Shown here: in pieces, positions 8,828-16,967 of the stretch
Layout of the letters: the number at the start of each line of letters is the position of its first letter
Position numbering within the stretch: the first letter of the stretch is position 1
Assembly (NCBI GenBank): GCA_900754605.1
Contig: CAAEDK010000071.1
Span: forward strand, 18,863 to 82,862
From: an uncultured Oscillospiraceae bacterium
GTDB lineage: Bacteria > Bacillota_A > Clostridia > Oscillospirales > Oscillospiraceae
Length of the DNA stretch: 64,000 bases
Direction: 5' to 3'
Notes under the pieces: generated by a model
Database searches by the model: none
What the model saw: the letters and a program-made list of their open reading frames with translations, nothing else
What the model was told of the DNA's origin: nothing
Made by a program: the position numbers and the translations under genes

Positions 8828-9901
8828 TTACAGCTTCGCCAGTTTTCTGGCTTCCTCAGTGATCCGCTCCACAGAGGGGATCACGTAGTTCTCCAAAACA
8901 GGGGAGAAGGGAGTGGGGCAATCAGGCGCCGCCACACGGACGATGGGAGCATCCAGCAGCGTGATGGCATGCTCGGCCACATAGGAGGCCAGCTGTGCGC
9001 CCCAGCCGCCGTTGTAATGGTCCTCGTGGACGATCATCAGCTTGCCGGTCTTTTCCAGGGACTCTATCACCGTGTCATAGTCGAAGGGCACCAGGGAGCG
9101 GGGATCGATGATCTCGCAGCTGATGCCTTCCTTCTCCAGCTCCTCCGCGGCCTGCATGGCTTTATACCACATCAGCAGGTTCGCAACGATGGTGATGTGC
9201 TTGCCAGGGCGGCGGATGGCAGCCTTGCCGAAGGGCACGGTGTAATCCCCGTCGGGGACTTCGCCGATGGCGCTGAGCTGGCCGGCCTCCTTGCGCTTGC
9301 CGCCGTAGAGCAGCTTGTGTTCAAAGACCAGGACGGGATTGTTGTCCCGGATGGCCTGCTTCATCATGCCCTTGGCATCATAGGCGGTGGAGGGGCAGAT
9401 GACCTTCAGGCCGGGCACGTGGATGAAATAGCTCTCCAGGCTCTGGGCGTGCTGGGCGCCGCGGTTGGTGGCGCCGCAGGGGGCGCGCATGACCATGGGC
9501 ACATGGAAGCCGCCGTTGGACATGTAGCACATCTTGGCGGCCTGGTTGACCAGCTGGTCCATCATGCAGAACAGGAAGTCGCCGTATTGCAGGTCCGCCA
9601 CCGGACGCATGCCCGCCATGGCGGCGCCTACGCAGGCGCCGGAGAGCAGGATCTCGGAGATGGGGGTGTTGATGACCCGGTTGTTGGCGAAATCATCCAC
9701 GCCCTTCAATTCAAAGCCCTTTTCGTGGGCGATGCGCACGTTGGAGCCGAACTCGTCGCCCAGGCCCTTGGTGACGGTGAAAGCACCGCCCATGCCGCCG
9801 GGGATATCCTCATCCTCACCGATGCAGAAAACGGTGGGGTCCCTGCGCATCTCTTCAGCGATAGCGCTTTTCAGCGCGTCAGCGATCGACATCATAGCCA
9901 T
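8828..9901 (-). CDS. acoB: 2-oxoacid/acetoin dehydrogenase E1 component, beta subunit
   Basis: This 357-aa protein matches the E1 beta family: MSIADALKSAIAEEMRRD at the N-terminus, then GEDEDIPGGMGGAF, the central RAPCGATNRGAQHAQSLES segment and the C-terminal transketolase domain with LIVHEDHYNGGWGAQLAS. It pairs with E1 alpha to form the thiamine-diphosphate decarboxylase/dehydrogenase. The ATG at 9901 is chosen because GGAGGG precedes it at suitable spacing; an upstream in-frame start at 9919 would overlap the E1 alpha gene. It lies between E1 alpha and E2 in a compact operon. Confidence 0.93.
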   Translation of the reverse strand: MAMMSIADALKSAIAEEMRRDPTVFCIGEDEDIPGGMGGAFTVTKGLGDEFGSNVRIAHEKGFELKGVDDFANNRVINTPISEILLSGACVGAAMAGMRPVADLQYGDFLFCMMDQLVNQAAKMCYMSNGGFHVPMVMRAPCGATNRGAQHAQSLESYFIHVPGLKVICPSTAYDAKGMMKQAIRDNNPVLVFEHKLLYGGKRKEAGQLSAIGEVPDGDYTVPFGKAAIRRPGKHITIVANLLMWYKAMQAAEELEKEGISCEIIDPRSLVPFDYDTVIESLEKTGKLMIVHEDHYNGGWGAQLASYVAEHAITLLDAPIVRVAAPDCPTPFSPVLENYVIPSVERITEEARKLAKL

Positions 9902-9906
9902 GGTAT

Positions 9907-10884
9907 TCAGCCCTCCCAAAATACGTGTTCTAATGCGGAGCTCAGCTCAGGCAGCGGCGCGGCCTTGGCATATTCCACAGCCTCGTCGATCTCCCGCTCG
10001 ATGGCGGCCTCTTCCTTTTGAAGCTCCTCCTCGGTGATGACGCCCTGGTCCAGGATCACCTTGCGGAAATTCTTCACAGGGTCCCGGTCGTTGATCCAGT
10101 GATCGGCCTCATCCTTGGGGCGATAGCCGCAGGCGTCGTTGCGGGAATGGCCGCCGTGGCGGTACGTCTTGACCTCGATGATGGTGGGGCCTTCACCGGC
10201 GCGGGCCCGGGCGATGGCCCGGGTAGCGGCTTCGTTGACGGCGACGACATCGTTGCCGTCAACCACCTCGCTGGGGATGCCATAGATGGCGGCCCGGTCG
10301 GCGGCCACGTTCTCCTGGCAGCAGGTGAGGCTGATAGAGGTGTTGGCGGAGTACATATTGTTCTCGCACACGTAGATCACCGGCAGCTTCCAAAGGCCGG
10401 CTGCGTTCATCGTCTCGTGATAGGAGCCTTCGTTGCTGGCGCCATCGCCGAAGAAGCAGACCACCACGTTGTCCTTCTTCTGCATCTTGAAAGCCAGGGC
10501 AACGCCTGCGGCGATAGGCAGGTTGCCGCCCACGATGGCGTTGGCGGTCATGGCGCCCACGCTGGCGTCGCCGGTGTGCATGGCGCCGCCCTTGCCGCCG
10601 CAGCAGCCGTCGGCCTTGCCGAACATCTCGCACATCATTGCCTTGACGGAGATGCCCTTTGCCAGATCGTGTCCGGCAGGGCGGTGGGTGGAAGCCATCC
10701 AGTCGTCCTTGCGCAGGTCATACAGCATGCCCACTGCGCTGGCCTCCTCGCCGGTGCTTTGGTGGATGGTGCCGGGCATGATGCCCTCTAAGAACAGATA
10801 GTAGATGCTCTCTTCATATTTGCGGATCTCGTACATTTTCTTGTACATGCCTAATGCTTTTTCCGCAGGCAGAAAATCGCTCAT
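9907..10884 (-). CDS. acoA: 2-oxoacid/acetoin dehydrogenase E1 component, alpha subunit
   Basis: This 325-aa thiamine-diphosphate enzyme has the cofactor motif GDGASNEGSYHETMNAA...CENN, the GKGGAMH substrate-site segment and the phosphorylation-loop-like YRHGGHSRNDA region. At 325 residues it is closer to acetoin dehydrogenase alpha subunits than to the longer pyruvate dehydrogenase alpha chains, which is the main reason for the aco-type name. It is the first gene of the operon E1 alpha, E1 beta, E2, E3, SDR. A consensus-like promoter and a TTACTAATAA element lie about 105-170 bp upstream of its start. Confidence 0.92.
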   Translation of the reverse strand: MSDFLPAEKALGMYKKMYEIRKYEESIYYLFLEGIMPGTIHQSTGEEASAVGMLYDLRKDDWMASTHRPAGHDLAKGISVKAMMCEMFGKADGCCGGKGGAMHTGDASVGAMTANAIVGGNLPIAAGVALAFKMQKKDNVVVCFFGDGASNEGSYHETMNAAGLWKLPVIYVCENNMYSANTSISLTCCQENVAADRAAIYGIPSEVVDGNDVVAVNEAATRAIARARAGEGPTIIEVKTYRHGGHSRNDACGYRPKDEADHWINDRDPVKNFRKVILDQGVITEEELQKEEAAIEREIDEAVEYAKAAPLPELSSALEHVFWEG

Positions 10885-10988
10885 GGATCATTTCCTCCTT
10901 TTTTAGATCAGCGGGAGCCCTCTATGATCGCATCTATATGCGGCTGTTGGATGGCCGGACCGACACACCGCAGGCAGATGTGACTTCA

Positions 10989-10998
10989 TTACTAATAA
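10989..10998 (+). promoter_or_regulatory. Operator-like site A (TTACTAATAA)
   Basis: The site fits the symmetric consensus TTAYTARTAA, matching its own reverse complement at 8 of 10 positions. It lies 25-34 bp downstream of the -10 of the dehydrogenase promoter, a position typical of a repressor roadblock. It is identical to site B and to the reverse complement of site E. Confidence 0.5.
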
Positions 10999-11022
10999 AG
11001 TTTATCCCTCTCAGATGTGCTT

Positions 11023-11051
11023 AGTGTACTGTTCGTAGTGGGATTTGTCAA
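11023..11051 (-). promoter_or_regulatory. Promoter of the dehydrogenase operon
   Basis: On the minus strand TTGACA (11051-11046) is followed after exactly 17 bp by TACACT (11028-11023). The -35 is a perfect consensus match. Transcription would begin near 11015, leaving a 130-nt leader that contains operator-like site A. Confidence 0.7.
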
Positions 11052-11235
11052 TACCTCCATCTAATCACGGTACGACCACTACTTTTTTGTCAAAATCACG
11101 AAAACAGGGAGGAGGAAATTGAAAAACAGTCTGTTGAATCGTTTGAATACGGGTGTAAAACAGAAAAAATAGAGAAAAACAGATCGTTTGCAGGAAAAAC
11201 CTGTGGCAAATCGAATGGACGGCCCTCTTTCAAAA

Positions 11236-11245
11236 TTACTAATAA
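11236..11245 (+). promoter_or_regulatory. Operator-like site B (TTACTAATAA)
   Basis: An exact second copy of site A lies mid-way between the two divergent operons. Its position would suit a looping or auxiliary operator. Confidence 0.45.
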
Positions 11246-11379
11246 TATAGGAGAGAGAATAAATGCGAAACCGGAATAAATCCGTGTGTTATCCAGCTGA
11301 TTTTCAGAAAAAAACGATTGCTAACAGAGAATCGGAGATGAGAAGTTGAGAAGAGCTGATCAGAGTTGGTTTGTTTATT

Positions 11380-11389
11380 TTACTAATAT
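11380..11389 (+). promoter_or_regulatory. Operator-like site C (TTACTAATAT)
   Basis: This is a 9-of-10 match to TTACTAATAA, overlapping the spacer and -10 of the promoter-like pair TTGGTT-17-TATATG upstream of the ABC ATPase gene. Confidence 0.45.
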
Positions 11390-11644
11390 ATATGAGGAGA
11401 TCTGTGTGGATCCTACAAAAAATAAATGCTATATTTACTTTTTTTGCTCATCCTGTTAAACTGACTGATAAATAGGAGCCGTGCCGGACACTCCACAAAC
11501 TATCCGGCACTAGGTGGAAAAGAAGGAGGATACAGGTCCGTAGGCCCACGGTGCAGCAGTGTGGAGACCTGCTGTAAAGCGGCGGTGGAGCCACCGCATG
11601 CGAGGCCGTCCGCGCGGAGGCGGGGCGGTCAGGGCTGTAACGAT

Positions 11645-12832
11645 ATGGCAGAGGTCGTACTGAAAAACATCAAAAAGGTCTATCCCAACTTGGAGCCGAA
11701 AAAAGGCAAGAAGGCCGAGGGCGAGCATAAGCACAACCTGAAAGTCACCGAAGAGGGCGTCCTGGCAGTGCAGGACTTCAACCTGGACATCCAGGACCGG
11801 GAGTTCATCGTACTGGTCGGCCCCTCCGGCTGCGGCAAATCCACCACCTTGCGGATGATCGCCGGCCTGGAGGAGATCTCCGGCGGCGAATTGTACATCG
11901 ATGGCCGGCTGGTCAACGATGTGGCCCCTAAGGACCGGGATATCGCCATGGTGTTCCAGAATTATGCCCTGTACCCCCATATGACGGTATATGAGAACAT
12001 GGCCTTCTCCTTGAAGCTGAAGAAGCTGCCCAAGGGCGAGATCGACAAGAAGGTCCGGGAGGCCGCGGAAATCCTGGACATCACCCAGTATCTGGACCGC
12101 AAGCCCAAGGCGCTGTCCGGCGGCCAGCGCCAGCGCGTAGCCATCGGCCGGGCCATCGTCCGCAACCCTAAGGTCTTTTTGATGGATGAGCCGCTGTCCA
12201 ACCTGGACGCCAAGCTGCGCAACCAGATGCGGGCGGAGATCATCAAGCTGCGCCAGCGCATCGACACCACCTTCATCTACGTCACCCACGACCAGACGGA
12301 GGCCATGACCCTGGGCGACCGCATCGTGATCATGAAGGACGGCGTGATCCAGCAGATCGGCACGCCGGAGGAGGTCTTCAACCACCCGGCCAACCTGTTC
12401 GTGGCCGGCTTCATCGGGATGCCCCAGATGAACCTCTTCGACGCCCGCCTGGAGCGCCGGGCTGACGGCGTGTATGAGGTGCTGCTGGAGAACGCCCGCA
12501 TCCAGCTGTCGGAGGAGAAGCAGGCCCGCCTGGAGGCCAACGGCGTCCAGAGCCAGGCCATCAAGCTGGGCGTGCGCCCGGAGCATATCATGCTGGCCGG
12601 AGAGGGCAGCCAGATGATCCACGGGACGGTGGACGTCTCTGAGATGATGGGTTCTGCGGTCCATCTGCATTTGCAGGCCTGCGGACGGGACACGATCATC
12701 ATCATCCAGACCATGGATATGCAAGGTCCCAACCGGGTGGATTTTTCCGTCGGCCAGCGGATCGCCTTCACCTTCGGCGGGAACATCGTGCATGTGTTCG
12801 ACCCGGAGAGCGGCAAGAACCTGGAGCAGTAA
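11645..12832 (+). CDS. ugpC: Sugar ABC transporter ATP-binding protein (UgpC/MsmX type)
   Basis: This 395-aa ATPase has Walker A GPSGCGKST, Q-loop QNYALYPHMTV, signature LSGGQRQRVAIGRA, Walker B VFLMDEPLSNLDAKLR and the switch His in YVTHDQTEAM, followed by the C-terminal OB-type domain of the MalK/UgpC group. A charged insert of about 20 residues before the first core strand is common in clostridial members. It probably energises the importer at 1695-4882, which lacks its own ATPase gene, and may serve others. The ATG at 11645 is chosen because the family begins MAEVVLKNIKKVYPN; the frame is open upstream to 11561, but that stretch is unlike the family. The ribosome site is weak. Confidence 0.92.
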   Translation: MAEVVLKNIKKVYPNLEPKKGKKAEGEHKHNLKVTEEGVLAVQDFNLDIQDREFIVLVGPSGCGKSTTLRMIAGLEEISGGELYIDGRLVNDVAPKDRDIAMVFQNYALYPHMTVYENMAFSLKLKKLPKGEIDKKVREAAEILDITQYLDRKPKALSGGQRQRVAIGRAIVRNPKVFLMDEPLSNLDAKLRNQMRAEIIKLRQRIDTTFIYVTHDQTEAMTLGDRIVIMKDGVIQQIGTPEEVFNHPANLFVAGFIGMPQMNLFDARLERRADGVYEVLLENARIQLSEEKQARLEANGVQSQAIKLGVRPEHIMLAGEGSQMIHGTVDVSEMMGSAVHLHLQACGRDTIIIIQTMDMQGPNRVDFSVGQRIAFTFGGNIVHVFDPESGKNLEQ

Positions 12833-12844
12833 GGACCGGGCGTG

Positions 12845-13438
12845 ATGGATCTGATCTGCCTGGGAGACAGCCTGACCTTCGGACTGGGCGTCCGCCGCGG
12901 CCGGTGCTGGACGGCTCTGTTTGCCGAGGAGAGCGGCTGGAACGTATCGAATAGAGGCATCAGCGGCGATACCACCAGCGGGATGCTGGCCCGCCTCCAC
13001 CGGGATGTTTTGACAGCCCTGGGAGAGGACCGCAGCCAGTGCCGGGTGCTGGTGATGGGAGGGACCAACGACATCCTGTTTTCCGGCACAGACACCGGGG
13101 CCAAGGCGAACCTCACCGCCATGGTGTATCAGCTCAAGGCCTGCGGGGTGCAGCCTATGGTGGGCATCCCGCTGCCGGTGGACTGGGCCAGGGTGCCGGA
13201 GAAATGGCGGGAGCTGGTGGATTTCCGAGCGGCGGCGGCGCAAGTCCAGGCATATGCAGACTGGCTGCGGGCCTATTGCCGGGGATCGGGATCTCTGACG
13301 GTGGATTTCGCCGCGGATTTTTACCGGCCGGACGGCCAGCTGTGTCAGGAGATGCTGTGGGATGGCCTCCATCCCAGCGAGGACGGCCACAGCAAGATGG
13401 CGGAGCGGCTGGCGCGGCTCCTGCTGCGAAAGGGATAA
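12845..13438 (+). CDS. SGNH/GDSL-family hydrolase
   Basis: This protein of about 197 aa begins MDLICLGDSLTFGLGVRRG, giving the block I nucleophile GDSL. It continues with block II Gly (GISGDTTSGM), block III GGTNDILF and the C-terminal catalytic pair in WDGLHPSEDGH (Asp and His). These blocks define SGNH esterases, often acetyl- or acyl-carbohydrate esterases. It follows the ABC ATPase by 12 bp and is probably cotranscribed, which fits deacylation of an imported sugar, but that is inferred. There is no signal peptide, so it should act in the cytoplasm. A GTG at 12842 is an equally possible start. Confidence 0.88.
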   Translation: MDLICLGDSLTFGLGVRRGRCWTALFAEESGWNVSNRGISGDTTSGMLARLHRDVLTALGEDRSQCRVLVMGGTNDILFSGTDTGAKANLTAMVYQLKACGVQPMVGIPLPVDWARVPEKWRELVDFRAAAAQVQAYADWLRAYCRGSGSLTVDFAADFYRPDGQLCQEMLWDGLHPSEDGHSKMAERLARLLLRKG

Positions 13439-13443
13439 AAAGG

Positions 13444-13475
13444 GAACGCTCCCCCTTGTGCAAGGGGGAGCGTTC
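13444..13475. terminator. Bidirectional terminator between convergent genes
   Basis: A perfect 15-bp stem (GAACGCTCCCCCTTG with its complement) has a minimal TG loop. It lies between the plus-strand hydrolase stop and the stop of the minus-strand LacI gene. Short A/T runs flank it, so it can serve both transcripts. Confidence 0.85.
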
Positions 13476-13490
13476 TGGTAAAACAGGGCG

Positions 13491-14558
13491 TCAGCTCCGG
13501 CAGGGAGCGGTAGAACGGCGCACCACCAGCTGGGGGGTGCATTCCACCTTGAACCGGGCGGAGGAGAGGAGCGCTGCATCCGCAGAGGGGTTCGTCCTGC
13601 GCAGCAGCAGGTCGATGGCGGCCTGGGCCAACAGGTTGATATGATAGTCCACCGTGGTCAAAGAGATGCGGGAAAGGCCGGTGTAGAGAACGTTATCGAA
13701 GCTGACGATGGAGTAGTTCCCGGGGAACTGGGCGTTGTGCTGGGAAAGAGCGTCGATGACGCCCATGGCCACCATATCGTTGATGGAGATGAAGGCCGTA
13801 TAGGTGCCCGAGAGCAGCTCCGGCCGCTGGGCCACGGCCCGCCCGATGCGGTAGCCGATGTCGTTGCCCGGCGCATGCTCAATCTCGTCCGGCCCCGGCA
13901 CCACCACCCGGAGATGGTCCCGCAGGCCGCAGCGCTCCATCTGCCAGGTGACGCCCTGGATGCGGTTGGAACGGGCGAGGCTCTTGGAGGGGTCGCTGGA
14001 GATCAGGGCGATGTTCCGGTGCCCCAGGGAGACGAGATGCTCGGCGGCGATGCTGCCCGCCCGGAAGTTGTCCAGCTCGATCAGGTCGATGTCAGAGACG
14101 GCGTTCTTATCGCAGATGGCGATCACCGGCATCTGGCAGCTGACCTGGCTTGCATAGGCGGGGGCATCCGGCGGATAGAGGAAGATGGCGGCCTGGAAGC
14201 TGGAATTCAGCGCGATCTCCAGGAAGGCCGCTTCCCGCTGGGCATTGTGGTAGGTGCTGCAGAAGATCAGGTGCAGATCGTGGGGAGCAGCTGCCAGGTC
14301 CAGTTCGTGGAGCAGGAAGGAGTAGTAGGGGTTGGTGGGGTCGCTGGCCAGCACCAGTACCGACTGTTCGGACCGGGCCTGGCTCCGTGCCCGGGGGGGT
14401 TTGGTGTAGTGCAGGGCCTGGGCGGCGCTGAGCACCTTGGAGACGGTCTCCGGGGGGATCGCGCCTCTGCTTTTTTGATTCAGGACCAGGGAGACGGTGG
14501 ATTGAGAAACGCCGGACAGCTTGGCGACATCTGTCATGGTGGCTTTTTTCTGTCCCAT
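13491..14558 (-). CDS. LacI-family transcriptional regulator
   Basis: This 355-aa regulator has an N-terminal LacI helix-turn-helix (ATMTDVAKLSGVSQSTVSLVLN, residues 6-27) with hinge helix region AAQALHY, followed by a periplasmic-binding-protein-like effector domain ending SARFKVECTPQLVVRRS. The effector is unknown; sugar-type ligands are usual. It lies between the ABC-ATPase/hydrolase operon and the lipoylation operon, and is divergent from the latter. Operator-like TTAYTARTAA sites sit at the promoters of both, and at the dehydrogenase operon, so it is the obvious candidate to control all three. A consensus promoter (TTTACA-17-TATAAT) precedes it. The ATG at 14558 has a GAGGAG site upstream. 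Confidence 0.92.
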   Translation of the reverse strand: MGQKKATMTDVAKLSGVSQSTVSLVLNQKSRGAIPPETVSKVLSAAQALHYTKPPRARSQARSEQSVLVLASDPTNPYYSFLLHELDLAAAPHDLHLIFCSTYHNAQREAAFLEIALNSSFQAAIFLYPPDAPAYASQVSCQMPVIAICDKNAVSDIDLIELDNFRAGSIAAEHLVSLGHRNIALISSDPSKSLARSNRIQGVTWQMERCGLRDHLRVVVPGPDEIEHAPGNDIGYRIGRAVAQRPELLSGTYTAFISINDMVAMGVIDALSQHNAQFPGNYSIVSFDNVLYTGLSRISLTTVDYHINLLAQAAIDLLLRRTNPSADAALLSSARFKVECTPQLVVRRSTAPCRS

Positions 14559-14608
14559 GGGACTGCTTCACTCCTCTGCGGCTGCGTCTTGCGCAGGTGA
14601 TCTCCACC

Positions 14609-14637
14609 ATTATAGCGGACTTTTTTGCGGATGTAAA
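14609..14637 (-). promoter_or_regulatory. Promoter of the LacI-family regulator gene
   Basis: On the minus strand TTTACA (14637-14632) and TATAAT (14614-14609) are 17 bp apart, about 50 bp before the start codon. The -10 is a perfect consensus. No TTAYTARTAA site overlaps it directly, so any autoregulation would have to act from site D or E about 150-210 bp away. Confidence 0.75.
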
Positions 14638-14758
14638 TATTATGAAAGAGTTTCTCTGGTGGAAAAGCGCCGCGAGAGGCATATTCGGCGGGATATGGTG
14701 AAAATGTGGAGAGCCAGGTCTGCGATCTTGTGAAAAATTAGAGAATATGGCGATCTGC

Positions 14759-14787
14759 TTGACAGTGGACGGAACTGGCACTATACT
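14759..14787 (+). promoter_or_regulatory. Promoter of the lipoylation operon
   Basis: TTGACA (14759-14764) and TATACT (14782-14787) are 17 bp apart, a near-perfect housekeeping promoter. The -10 overlaps operator-like site D, and site E lies 25 bp downstream, so bound repressor would block it. Confidence 0.85.
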
Positions 14788-14797
14788 AATTTTAGTA
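14784..14797 (+). promoter_or_regulatory. Operator-like site D (TACTAATTTTAGTA)
   Basis: The inverted repeat of TACTAA and TTAGTA with a 2-bp centre overlaps the -10 and start region of the lipoylation promoter. It uses the same half-site as sites A-C and E but with different spacing. Confidence 0.5.
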
Positions 14798-14810
14798 AAT
14801 ATAAATCGGT

Positions 14811-14820
14811 TTATTAGTAA
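14811..14820 (-). promoter_or_regulatory. Operator-like site E (TTACTAATAA, minus strand)
   Basis: This is the exact reverse complement of sites A and B, placed in the leader of the lipoylation operon 40 bp before the first start codon. Position and identity suggest that the same protein binds at both operons. Confidence 0.5.
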
Positions 14821-14859
14821 TACTTGAGAGCGAAGCGGCCGTTGGAGGGGGGGCGTCAT

Positions 14860-15813
14860 ATGCTTTGGCTGGATAGCGGCTCCCACGATCCCTTTTACAA
14901 TCTGGCGCTGGAAGAGCATCTTTTCCAGACCGTCCGGGAAGATGAGGTGTTCTTCCTGTGGAGAAATACCCCCTGTGTGGTGGTGGGGAGCTTTCAGAGC
15001 ATCTGCCGGGAGGTCCGGGCGGCGGAGCTGTATCACCTGGGGATCCCAGTTCTGCGCCGCATGAGCGGCGGCGGCACCGTCTACCACGATCTTGGCAATG
15101 TGAATTATACCATCATCAAAGATGCCCCTCCCGGCGGCGAGGTGTGCTATGGGGATTTCCTGGATTCGGTGGTGGCGGCGCTGAACCGCTTGCAGATCCC
15201 TGCCCGGCGGGGCCGGACCTGTGACATCACCCTGGCGGGGAGGAAGATCTCCGGCAGCGCCCAGCGGTTTTCCAGCGGGCGGGTGCTGCACCACGGGACG
15301 CTGCTGTTCCAGGCGGATCTGGAGCGGGTGGACCGTTTGACGGCCGGCGGGAAGCGGGAGGACATCCAGAGCCGGGGGACGCCCTCGGCGATCTGCTCCG
15401 TCACCAATATCGCCGACCATCTGACGGCTCCCATGGCCATCGAGACATTTGAACAGCGCCTTTTGGAAGCGGTCCTCCCGCCGGGGAGCCGGATGCTGGC
15501 CCTGACAGCGCAGCAGCAGGCGGAGGTATGCCGCCTGCGGGATGAAAAGTATAAGAGCTGGGCGTGGACGTGGGGAAAGGACCCTGCGTTCACCTGCTGC
15601 CGGGAAGGCCGCCTGGGAGATGCGCCGATCCGTCTGGCCTACCGGGCAAGGCACGGGATCTTCTCCGGCGTGGAAGTGCATTGCCCACTGCTGGACGAGG
15701 CGGAGGCAGTCCGCCTGCTGGAAGGAGCGCGGCTGGATCTGCCGGAGCTTTCCGGCGTCTGCCGCCGCCTGGCCGGAGGGCTGGGAGGGGAGCTGCTGGA
15801 ACTGCTGCTGTGA
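14860..15813 (+). CDS. lplA: Lipoate-protein ligase A family protein (first copy)
   Basis: This protein of about 317 aa has the LplA/LipB catalytic domain: FYNLALEEHLF near the N-terminus, the lipoate-binding loop RRMSGGGTVYHDLGNVNY, then LAGRKISGSAQ, whose lysine contacts the lipoyl-adenylate, and HHGTLLF. A C-terminal accessory domain of about 80 residues follows (TWGKDPAFTCCREGRL). The family activates free lipoate or octanoate with ATP and transfers it to the lysine of lipoyl domains. Likely acceptors are the E2 at 7232-8815 and the small lipoyl protein just downstream. The ATG at 14860 follows GGAGGGGGG; an upstream in-frame codon at 14824 is less likely. Confidence 0.9.
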   Translation: MLWLDSGSHDPFYNLALEEHLFQTVREDEVFFLWRNTPCVVVGSFQSICREVRAAELYHLGIPVLRRMSGGGTVYHDLGNVNYTIIKDAPPGGEVCYGDFLDSVVAALNRLQIPARRGRTCDITLAGRKISGSAQRFSSGRVLHHGTLLFQADLERVDRLTAGGKREDIQSRGTPSAICSVTNIADHLTAPMAIETFEQRLLEAVLPPGSRMLALTAQQQAEVCRLRDEKYKSWAWTWGKDPAFTCCREGRLGDAPIRLAYRARHGIFSGVEVHCPLLDEAEAVRLLEGARLDLPELSGVCRRLAGGLGGELLELLL

Positions 15814-15867
15814 GGGAAGCTGTACATCATTTGCATAGTTCATGAGTAAAAAGGAGCGCGCGAGATA

Positions 15868-16107
15868 ATGGAAAAACAGATCAAGATGCCCAAGCTGCGG
15901 CCGGAGATGGAGAGCGGCGTGGTATGTGCCTGGCTGAAAGAGGAGGGCCAGCAGGTCCTGGCCGGCGAGCCGCTGTACGAGATCGAAACGGACAAGGTGG
16001 TCAGCCAGATCGAGGCCACAGAGAGCGGCGTGCTGAAAAAGCAGCTTTGTGAGGAGGGGGACCGCATCCCCGTGGATGGCCCCGTGGCGGTATTGGAGAC
16101 GGTATGA
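15868..16107 (+). CDS. Free-standing lipoyl (biotinyl/lipoyl attachment) domain protein
   Basis: This 79-aa protein is a single lipoyl domain: KQIKMPKLRPEMESGVV, then the attachment loop EIETDKVVSQIEA with Lys43, then the mirrored half ending PVAVLETV. It resembles the isolated lipoyl domain of an E2 but has no E3-binding or catalytic domain. It lies between a lipoate ligase gene and lipA, and overlaps lipA by 4 bp. It could be a lipoyl carrier or assembly scaffold, like GcvH or octanoyl-relay proteins, or a swinging arm supplied in trans to the dehydrogenase. Its role is not known. Confidence 0.88.
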   Translation: MEKQIKMPKLRPEMESGVVCAWLKEEGQQVLAGEPLYEIETDKVVSQIEATESGVLKKQLCEEGDRIPVDGPVAVLETV

Positions 16108-16967
16108 TGGAGAAAAGACCCCCATGGCTGAAGGTACGCTATAACGAGGCCGCTGTCTGGGAGGTGGCGGAGCTGATGCGGGACCTGAAGCTGAACACGG
16201 TGTGCCGGGAGGCCAACTGTCCCAATCTGGGGGAGTGCTATCAAAAGCACACCTCCACGTTCCTGCTGCTGGGGAACATCTGCACCCGGAACTGCCGGTT
16301 CTGCAATGTGACCACGGGCCACCCGCTGCCGCCGGATCCGGAGGAGCCGATGCATGTGGCACAGGCGGCCAAAAAGCTGGGGCTGCGCCACGTGGTGCTG
16401 ACCTGCTCCACCCGGGACGATCTCCCGGACGGCGGCGCGGAACAGTTCGCCAAGACGGTGCGGACCATCCGGGAGCTGTGCCCGGGCACGACGGTAGAGA
16501 CGCTGATCTCGGATATGAAGATGGACACCGATGCCCTGGATACGGTGCTGGCGGCCCACCCGGAGGTGCTGAACCACAATGTGGAGACGGTCCGGGAGCT
16601 ACAGGCCGCCGTGCGGCCCCAGGCCCGGTATGAGCGGTCCCTGGAGGTGCTGCGCTACTGCAAGCGGAAAGATCCCACGGTGCTGACCAAGACCGGCTTC
16701 ATGGTGGGACTGGGCGAGACGGAGGAGCAGATCGATGCGCTGATGGACGATATCCTGGAGACGGGATGCGACATCCTGACCATCGGGCAGTATCTCCAGC
16801 CCTCTCCCCAGCACTATCCCCTGGCCCGGTACGCCACGCCGGAGGATTTTGCCCGCTACAAGGAGATGGCGCTGAGGAAGGGCTTTCGGCATGTGGCCTC
16901 TGCGCCTCTGGCCCGCAGCTCTTATAAGGCGTGGGAAGTCCTGGAGGATGCCCATGATCTATATTGA
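16104..16967 (+). CDS. lipA: Lipoyl synthase
   Basis: This 287-aa radical-SAM enzyme inserts two sulfurs into protein-bound octanoate. The auxiliary cluster motif is CREANCPNLGEC, the radical-SAM motif is CTRNCRFC, and the invariant C-terminal RSSYKAWE-like segment appears as ARSSYKAWEVL. Its start overlaps the stop of the lipoyl-domain gene (ATGA) and its end overlaps the second ligase gene, so the three are translationally coupled. Together with the ligases it gives both a salvage and a synthesis route to lipoylated proteins. An alternative start lies one codon later. Confidence 0.96.
   Translation: MMEKRPPWLKVRYNEAAVWEVAELMRDLKLNTVCREANCPNLGECYQKHTSTFLLLGNICTRNCRFCNVTTGHPLPPDPEEPMHVAQAAKKLGLRHVVLTCSTRDDLPDGGAEQFAKTVRTIRELCPGTTVETLISDMKMDTDALDTVLAAHPEVLNHNVETVRELQAAVRPQARYERSLEVLRYCKRKDPTVLTKTGFMVGLGETEEQIDALMDDILETGCDILTIGQYLQPSPQHYPLARYATPEDFARYKEMALRKGFRHVASAPLARSSYKAWEVLEDAHDLY

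Larger units (their letters stand above)
10885..11644 (+). other. Divergent intergenic region with promoters and operator-like motifs
   Basis: This 760-bp AT-rich gap separates the divergent dehydrogenase and ABC-ATPase operons. I see no convincing gene in it. It contains the promoter of the dehydrogenase operon (11023-11051), three TTACTAATA-type elements (10989, 11236, 11380) and a weaker promoter-like pair for the ATPase gene (TTGGTT at 11366, 17-bp spacer, TATATG at 11389) whose spacer overlaps the third element. The local base composition is far lower in GC than the flanking genes. Confidence 0.7.

Noticed and set aside
7205..10021. A 938-codon plus-strand frame opposite E2 and E1 beta
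   Set aside because: Repetitive antisense of the duplicated lipoyl domains and E1 genes. The minus-strand genes have clear catalytic motifs; this frame has none.
13039..13644. A plus-strand frame overlapping the SGNH hydrolase and running past the terminator
   Set aside because: It is an alternative frame of the hydrolase with Gly/Arg-rich composition and reads through the convergent terminator.
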